Shown: in pieces, positions 59,403 to 64,000 of the stretch
Position numbering within the stretch: position 1 is the first letter of the stretch
Layout: every line of letters starts with the position of its first letter
Assembly: GCF_007559335.1 (NCBI RefSeq)
Contig: NZ_VMBG01000002.1
Location: 1,108,501-1,172,500 of the forward strand
Direction: 5' to 3'
DNA length: 64,000 nt
Source: Rariglobus hedericola
GTDB lineage: Bacteria > Verrucomicrobiota > Verrucomicrobiia > Opitutales > Opitutaceae
Translations under genes and position numbers: made by a program
Notes under the pieces: model-generated
The model's input: only the letters and a program-made list of their open reading frames with translations
Database searches by the model: none
What the model was told of the DNA's origin: nothing

Positions 59403-61731
59403 CCCCTTTTCCGGGGTCGTTCGCCTCGTCTTGGTTATTGCATTGCTCGTCGTGACGGGCGGAGCGGCGTGGGCGCAGGTCGCTGCCCCCGTCTACAAAG
59501 TGGGCTCGCTTGACCTCAAATTTGTCGGCGCCGCCAACGTGAACGAACAGGTCGTCCGCGCCAACATGCAGGTGCGCGAGGGCATCGATCTCGACGACTC
59601 GCTGATCGACCAGGACATTCGCTCCCTTTATAAAACCGGCCTCTTCGAGTTCATCGAGGTGAAGCGCGATGTGCGTCCCGACCGCATCGTCAATCTGGTC
59701 TTCGAGCTCACCCCCAAGTTCCGTGTGTTGAGCGTCCGGTATGATGGCAACGTCAAGGTGAAGAGCCGCCGTCTCGACAAGGAAATCAAAACGAAGCCCA
59801 ATTCTGCACTCGACGAGCGTCAGGTGAAGGAAGACGTCACCAAGATCCGCGAGTATTACCAGAAGTCCGGCTACAATCAGGTCCAGGTCAGTTACAACAT
59901 CGAGCGCAACCGCGCCACCGGCTTCGGCAACGTGATCTTCAAGATCAGCGAAGGCGCCAAGGTGAAGATCTCCCGCGTCAACTTCGTTGGCAACGAGCAC
60001 GCCAAGAAGGGCAAGCTCCGCAAAGTCATGGAAACGAAGAAGTGGAATATCTTCTCGTGGATCACCGGTTCGGGCCGCTTCAAGGACGATCAATTCCAGG
60101 ACGACTTGGACAAGCTCCGCGATTACTACCGCGAGCTCGGTTACCTCGATGTCGAAGTGCCCTCCGACAAGGTCGAGTATAAATATCCGAGCAGCCGCAA
60201 GCTGGTCCTGACCATTCATATCAACGAAGGCCGCCAATACAAAGTCGGCGAAATTTCCATCACCGGAAATACGATCATCGAAACGGAAAAACTTCGCGCC
60301 GCCTTGAAGCAGATCACCGGCACGATCTTCGCGCCTTCCTTGATCGATAAGGATGTCACCGCTCTCGAGGATTCCTACGGCAAGGACGGCTACATCGAAA
60401 CCCGCGTCCAGTTGGTGCGTAAGCCCAATCTCGCGACCGGCGCCATCGACATCGAATACCGCATCAAGGAAAGCGATAAGTTCTACGTCGAATCCATCCG
60501 CGTTGAAGGCAACACGAAGACCAAGAGCATCGTGATCCTGCGTGAGTTGGCCCTCGGGCCGGGCGAAGTGTTCGACTCCGTGCGCATGAAGACCTCCAAG
60601 CAGCGTCTTGATAACACGCGCTTCTTCGAAGAGGTGAACACCACCCCTGAGACGACCTCGATCCCTGGGCGTAAAAACCTGAAGATCGCCGTCCGCGAAG
60701 GCCGCACCGGCAATCTAACCTTTGGCGCCGGCTTCAGCTCGCTGGAGCGCGCGGTGGTGTTCGCCGAACTCACCCAGTCCAACTTCGACCTCTTCAACCG
60801 CCGCTCGATGTTCCAGGGCGACGGTCAGAAATTCCGTCTCCGACTGCAGGTGGGCTCCCGTTCCAGCGAGGCGATTCTCTCGTTCGAAGAGCCTTGGTTG
60901 TTCGAGCAGCAACTCGCGCTCGGCTTCACGATCTTCCGCTCGGAATCCGACTACAACAGCTCCTTCTACTCGGAAATCCGCACGGGTGCCGAAGTCTATC
61001 TTCGCAAGCGCCTGTTCGAGTTGGTCGAAGGCCGTCTTTCCTACGGTTACGAAATCGTCGATATTCAAGACGTCACGCCCGGCTACACCGTTGTTTACCC
61101 CGAGGAAACCACCGCGCTTTCGAAGGTCGGTTTCCAGCTCCTGCGCGACACCCGCGACAAGCTGGTTAACACCACGCGTGGCAATCGTATCGAGCTGACT
61201 ACGGAACTCACCAGCAGCTCGCTCGGTGGTGATGCCGATTACTACCGCCTTGAGGCCAAGGGCTCGCAGTTCTTCCAGTTGTTCGAAACGCAGAACCAAG
61301 TTGTCTCCTTCATCGGACGCACCGGCGTGCTGAACTCCTTCGGCGACACGGCACAGGTGCCGTTCTATGACCGCTTCTATTTGGGCGGACCTTACACCCT
61401 CCGTGGTTTCGAGTATCGTGATGTCGGCCCCAAGGTATCAGTGGCCGGTGACAACGTTCCCGTGGGCGGCAATACTTACGGATTCCTCAGTATCGAATAC
61501 TCGCTCGATATCGTGGAGCCTCTCCGCTTTGCCTTTTTCTACGACGCCGGCTTTGTAAACAGCGGTTCGTATGAATTTAGCCCCAGTCAATATAACGATA
61601 ACTTTGGCTTTGGTCTTCGACTTCTCATCGCCGGCGCTCCCCTGAGCCTCGACTACGGTATCCCGATTACCACTGACAAGGTGAACGACCAAGGCGGTCA
61701 GTTTAACTTCTCTTTTGGAACACGTTTCTGA
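59383..61731 (+). CDS. bamA: Outer-membrane protein assembly factor BamA
   Basis: The 782-residue protein has a signal peptide (residues 1-32, GGAAWAQ), five POTRA repeats (about 35-430) and a C-terminal 16-strand barrel with the LRGF motif (GGPYTLRGFEYRDVGP) that fits loop 6. It inserts beta-barrel proteins into the outer membrane. The only workable start is TTG at 59383, inside the end of dnaB, because no ATG precedes the signal peptide. skp follows. Confidence 0.93.
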   Translation: MKTTPSNPFSGVVRLVLVIALLVVTGGAAWAQVAAPVYKVGSLDLKFVGAANVNEQVVRANMQVREGIDLDDSLIDQDIRSLYKTGLFEFIEVKRDVRPDRIVNLVFELTPKFRVLSVRYDGNVKVKSRRLDKEIKTKPNSALDERQVKEDVTKIREYYQKSGYNQVQVSYNIERNRATGFGNVIFKISEGAKVKISRVNFVGNEHAKKGKLRKVMETKKWNIFSWITGSGRFKDDQFQDDLDKLRDYYRELGYLDVEVPSDKVEYKYPSSRKLVLTIHINEGRQYKVGEISITGNTIIETEKLRAALKQITGTIFAPSLIDKDVTALEDSYGKDGYIETRVQLVRKPNLATGAIDIEYRIKESDKFYVESIRVEGNTKTKSIVILRELALGPGEVFDSVRMKTSKQRLDNTRFFEEVNTTPETTSIPGRKNLKIAVREGRTGNLTFGAGFSSLERAVVFAELTQSNFDLFNRRSMFQGDGQKFRLRLQVGSRSSEAILSFEEPWLFEQQLALGFTIFRSESDYNSSFYSEIRTGAEVYLRKRLFELVEGRLSYGYEIVDIQDVTPGYTVVYPEETTALSKVGFQLLRDTRDKLVNTTRGNRIELTTELTSSSLGGDADYYRLEAKGSQFFQLFETQNQVVSFIGRTGVLNSFGDTAQVPFYDRFYLGGPYTLRGFEYRDVGPKVSVAGDNVPVGGNTYGFLSIEYSLDIVEPLRFAFFYDAGFVNSGSYEFSPSQYNDNFGFGLRLLIAGAPLSLDYGIPITTDKVNDQGGQFNFSFGTRF

Positions 61732-61759
61732 TTTAACACTCTCATATTCAATCATCCCT

Positions 61760-62446
61760 ATGAAAACCTCACTTAAATCCCTTATCGCCGTCGCTTTTGC
61801 CGGCCTTTTCGCCGTTGCTGCCCAAGCCCAGCCCGCGCCGAAAGTCCTGATCGTCGACATGGCCAAGCTCTATGACGGCCACTTCAAGACCGAAGAGCAA
61901 AACGGCAAGTTGAAGGCCGACCAAGCCAAGGCCGAAGAAGAACTCCAGAAGCTCAACGCCGAAGGCAACTCCTTGGTGAAGCAGTTCAATGACCTCAAAG
62001 AGCAGGTCAACAACCCCGCGCTCTCCAGCGATGCCAAGGCCAAGTCCCAGGCTGACCTAGAGGCCAAGGGCCAGGAAATTCAGCGCAAGCAGAACGATGT
62101 GAATCAGTTCCGCGCCAACACCCAACGTTCCCTTCAGCAGCGCATCAACAACTTCAAGCAGTTCCTCCTCGAGGAAATCAGCAAGATCGCCATTGATATC
62201 GCCAAGAAAAAGGGTGCCACCCTGTTGCTCGACAAGTCAGGTCCGACCTTGATCGGCGTTCCCAGCGTTCTCTATTTCGATGCTGGTTATGATATCACCG
62301 AGGATGTCGCCAAGGAGATCAATAAAGAGCGTCCGGCCGGCTCCGTGTCCGCCTCGACCTCGACTTCCACGTCGACGTCGGCTCCTGCCGCCAAGCCCGC
62401 TTCGAGCGAGGCTCCTTCGGTGTCCTTCCCCGGCGCCAAGAAGTAA
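61760..62446 (+). CDS. OmpH/Skp-family periplasmic chaperone
   Basis: The 228-residue protein has a signal peptide (residues 1-24) and the OmpH domain: VLIVDMAKLYDGHFKTEEQN, a long coiled-coil hairpin (about 45-150), and EISKIAIDIAKKKGATLLLDKSG. It carries unfolded outer-membrane proteins toward BamA, as the place after bamA fits. A Ser/Thr/Ala-rich tail (SASTSTSTSTSAPAAK) is added beyond the usual end. A terminator follows. Confidence 0.9.
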   Translation: MKTSLKSLIAVAFAGLFAVAAQAQPAPKVLIVDMAKLYDGHFKTEEQNGKLKADQAKAEEELQKLNAEGNSLVKQFNDLKEQVNNPALSSDAKAKSQADLEAKGQEIQRKQNDVNQFRANTQRSLQQRINNFKQFLLEEISKIAIDIAKKKGATLLLDKSGPTLIGVPSVLYFDAGYDITEDVAKEINKERPAGSVSASTSTSTSTSAPAAKPASSEAPSVSFPGAKK

Positions 62447-62474
62447 TCCAAAGCTGGTTAACTCCGGTTTGTGT

Positions 62475-62504
62475 AAACCCCGCTCACAAGAGCGGGGTTT
62501 TTTT
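62475..62504 (+). terminator. Terminator after the skp-like gene
   Basis: AAACCCCGCTC and GAGCGGGGTTT pair around ACAA, followed by further T residues (seven in all). Confidence 0.9.
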
Positions 62505-62561
62505 GTGCGTGGATCGGTCAGCCATTGCCATGGTTCCGGCCGCGGCCCACGTTTTTGAAGT

Positions 62562-63617
62562 ATGCAGCTCGCTTTCAGTGCCGCCGAGATTGCGGTCATC
62601 GTTCAGCCTCTTTCATCCAAAGGATCCACCTCTGCTACCGTGCAGGGTATCGCTTCATTGAGCTCGGCGCGACCGGGCGATCTTTCGTTTTTGGGTAACC
62701 CCAAATACAAGACCGAGGTGGCCGCGACCACGGCGTCGATCGTATTGCTGCCTCCGGATTACACGGGCGAACCCGCGCCCGACCAGCAGTTCCTGTTTGT
62801 TGAAAAACCCTCGGTTGCGCTGGCCCGCTTGTGTGCGCGTATCGAGCAATTGCTTTGGCCCAAGCCGGCTCCGGGAATTCATCCGACCGCCGTTATCGCT
62901 GCGGATGCGCACATTGACGCTTCGGCCACGATCGGTCCGATGTGCGTGATCGAGGAGGGTGTGGTCATCGGTGCGCGCACACATGTGCAGGCCCAGGCGT
63001 TTATCGGACGGAATGCACGTATCGGTGCTGATTGCTGGCTGATGCCTCGGGTGAGTGTTTCTACGGAGTGTGTCATTAAAGACCGGGTCCGTCTGCAGGT
63101 CGGCGTGATCATCGGATCCGATGGATTTGGTTACGAATTTATGCAGGGCCGGCACGAGAAGGTCCCGCAAGTCGGCAACGTGGTGCTCGAAAACGACGTT
63201 GAAATTGGCGCCAACAGCACGCTCGATCGCGCCCGCTTCAGTCGCACTGTGATCGGCGAAGGCACGAAAATCGATAATCTGGTGCAAATCGGCCACAATG
63301 TCGTGATTGGCAAACACTGTCTGATCTGTGCCCAAGCCGGCGTCTCCGGCAGCACGACCATCGAGGATTATGTGGTCTTGGGTGGACAGGCGGGTATCGC
63401 CGGCCATCTCACCATCGGCAAAGGCTCAAAGGTCGACGGGCAGACGGGCGTCAATTCCGACCTCGCGCCGGGCAGCTTCGTCAAGGGTTCGCCCTGCATG
63501 CCTTATAATCTCGAGCAGCGCTTCAATGTGCTGAAGAAAAAGCTCCCGGACCTGTTCAAACGGGTCGATGCGCTCGAGACTGTTGCGGAAGAGCTAAAAA
63601 AGTCTTCCGCCGCGTAA
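62562..63617 (+). CDS. lpxD: UDP-3-O-acylglucosamine N-acyltransferase
   Basis: The 351-residue enzyme adds the second acyl chain in lipid A synthesis. It has the uridine-binding N-terminal domain (SLSSARPGDLSFLGNPKY), a left-handed beta-helix of hexapeptide repeats (IGPMCVIEEGVVIGARTHV), the catalytic His in QIGHNVVIGKH, and the C-terminal helix. It shows the organism makes lipopolysaccharide or a lipid A-like molecule. prs follows after 30 bp. Confidence 0.93.
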   Translation: MQLAFSAAEIAVIVQPLSSKGSTSATVQGIASLSSARPGDLSFLGNPKYKTEVAATTASIVLLPPDYTGEPAPDQQFLFVEKPSVALARLCARIEQLLWPKPAPGIHPTAVIAADAHIDASATIGPMCVIEEGVVIGARTHVQAQAFIGRNARIGADCWLMPRVSVSTECVIKDRVRLQVGVIIGSDGFGYEFMQGRHEKVPQVGNVVLENDVEIGANSTLDRARFSRTVIGEGTKIDNLVQIGHNVVIGKHCLICAQAGVSGSTTIEDYVVLGGQAGIAGHLTIGKGSKVDGQTGVNSDLAPGSFVKGSPCMPYNLEQRFNVLKKKLPDLFKRVDALETVAEELKKSSAA

Positions 63618-63647
63618 CATTCCTGACACGGTTGTCACCTTCACCAC

Positions 63648-64000
63648 ATGACCGCGCCTCGCCTGAAAGTTTTCTCCGGTAACTCCAATCGTCCTCTCGC
63701 CGAGGAGATCTGCCAGCACATCGGAATGCCGCTGGGCGAAGCCACGGTGACCAGTTTTCCCGATGGCGAGTCCTTCGTGAAAATCAACGAGAACGTGCGT
63801 GGCCATGATGTTTACATCATCCAGCCGACCTGCACGCCGACGAACCAGTCATTGATGGAGTTGCTCATCATGATCGACGCGGCCAAGCGCGCCTCGGCCC
63901 ACCGCATCACGGCCGTCATGCCTTTCTATGGCTACGCCCGTCAGGATCGTAAAGACCAGCCGCGCGTGCCCATCACTGCCAAGCTCGTCGCCAACCTTCT
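63648..64000 (+). CDS. prs: Ribose-phosphate pyrophosphokinase, N-terminal part
   Basis: The reading frame starts at 63648 and runs off the right edge; 117 residues are visible. They match PRPP synthetase: [36 protein letters not shown], then [20 protein letters not shown] and AKLVANLL. It makes PRPP from ribose 5-phosphate and ATP for nucleotide, His and Trp synthesis. Confidence 0.9.
   Translation, partial: MTAPRLKVFSGNSNRPLAEEICQHIGMPLGEATVTSFPDGESFVKINENVRGHDVYIIQPTCTPTNQSLMELLIMIDAAKRASAHRITAVMPFYGYARQDRKDQPRVPITAKLVANL

Noticed and set aside
1-64000. CRISPR arrays, insertion sequences, prophage or integrase
   Set aside because: No spaced direct repeats, transposase, integrase, terminase or capsid-like frame was seen in any part of the window.

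Overview
The window is a 64-kb piece of a GC-rich, Gram-negative chromosome. Outer-membrane genes (lpxD, bamA, a Skp homologue), a TIGR03790-family protein, two DUF4142 proteins, DUF3185 and DUF748 proteins and many hybrid sensor kinases suggest Verrucomicrobiota, most likely an Opitutaceae-like organism. That placement is an inference from gene content, not a measured result. Coding density is high and starts rarely carry a Shine-Dalgarno sequence. No rRNA, CRISPR array, insertion sequence, integrase or prophage was found; one tRNA (Asn) is present.

Region 1-9.5 kb is metabolic and housekeeping: the start of a ClC channel gene, a half-size EamA transporter, an S1/P1-type nuclease, a TIGR03790 protein, clpP, the thiD-sanA-like-LMW phosphatase operon, adenine deaminase and a dicarboxylate/amino-acid symporter. 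Region 9.6-14.3 kb is a suf operon (Fur-like regulator, sufC, sufB, sufD, sufT) behind two Fur-family-type operators. Then come a hybrid kinase and trxB. Region 17.4-24.1 kb is a five-gene heavy-metal RND efflux operon. A UvrD/PcrA-type helicase and a DUF4139/Tudor-like/GATase cluster follow.

Region 29.5-51.6 kb looks like a stress and signalling island: two DUF4142 proteins, two SDRs, a CBS-domain kinase, a PGPGW membrane protein, a GH13 enzyme, DUF3185, CheR with a kinase and response regulators, a divergent ECF sigma factor, a BON lipoprotein, a NarX/NarL-like pair, a sigma-54 activator, cardiolipin synthase, DUF2934, a DUF748 protein, a small outer-membrane barrel and a glycine-zipper/histone-H1-like protein. 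The intergenic regions of this island, and of no other part of the window that I could see, repeat a G-run / A+T / C-run motif of the form GGGGAAATCCCCnATG. Where it points at a gene it usually lies about 65-115 bp before the start. This candidate regulon is the most interesting observation here.

Region 51.6-64 kb returns to core functions: a YihY/BrkB protein overlapping a UbiB-family kinase, tRNA-Asn, the translation cluster rplY-pth-rpsF-ssb-rplI (with no rpsR), then dnaB-bamA-skp, lpxD and the start of prs. Factor-independent terminators separate most of these units.
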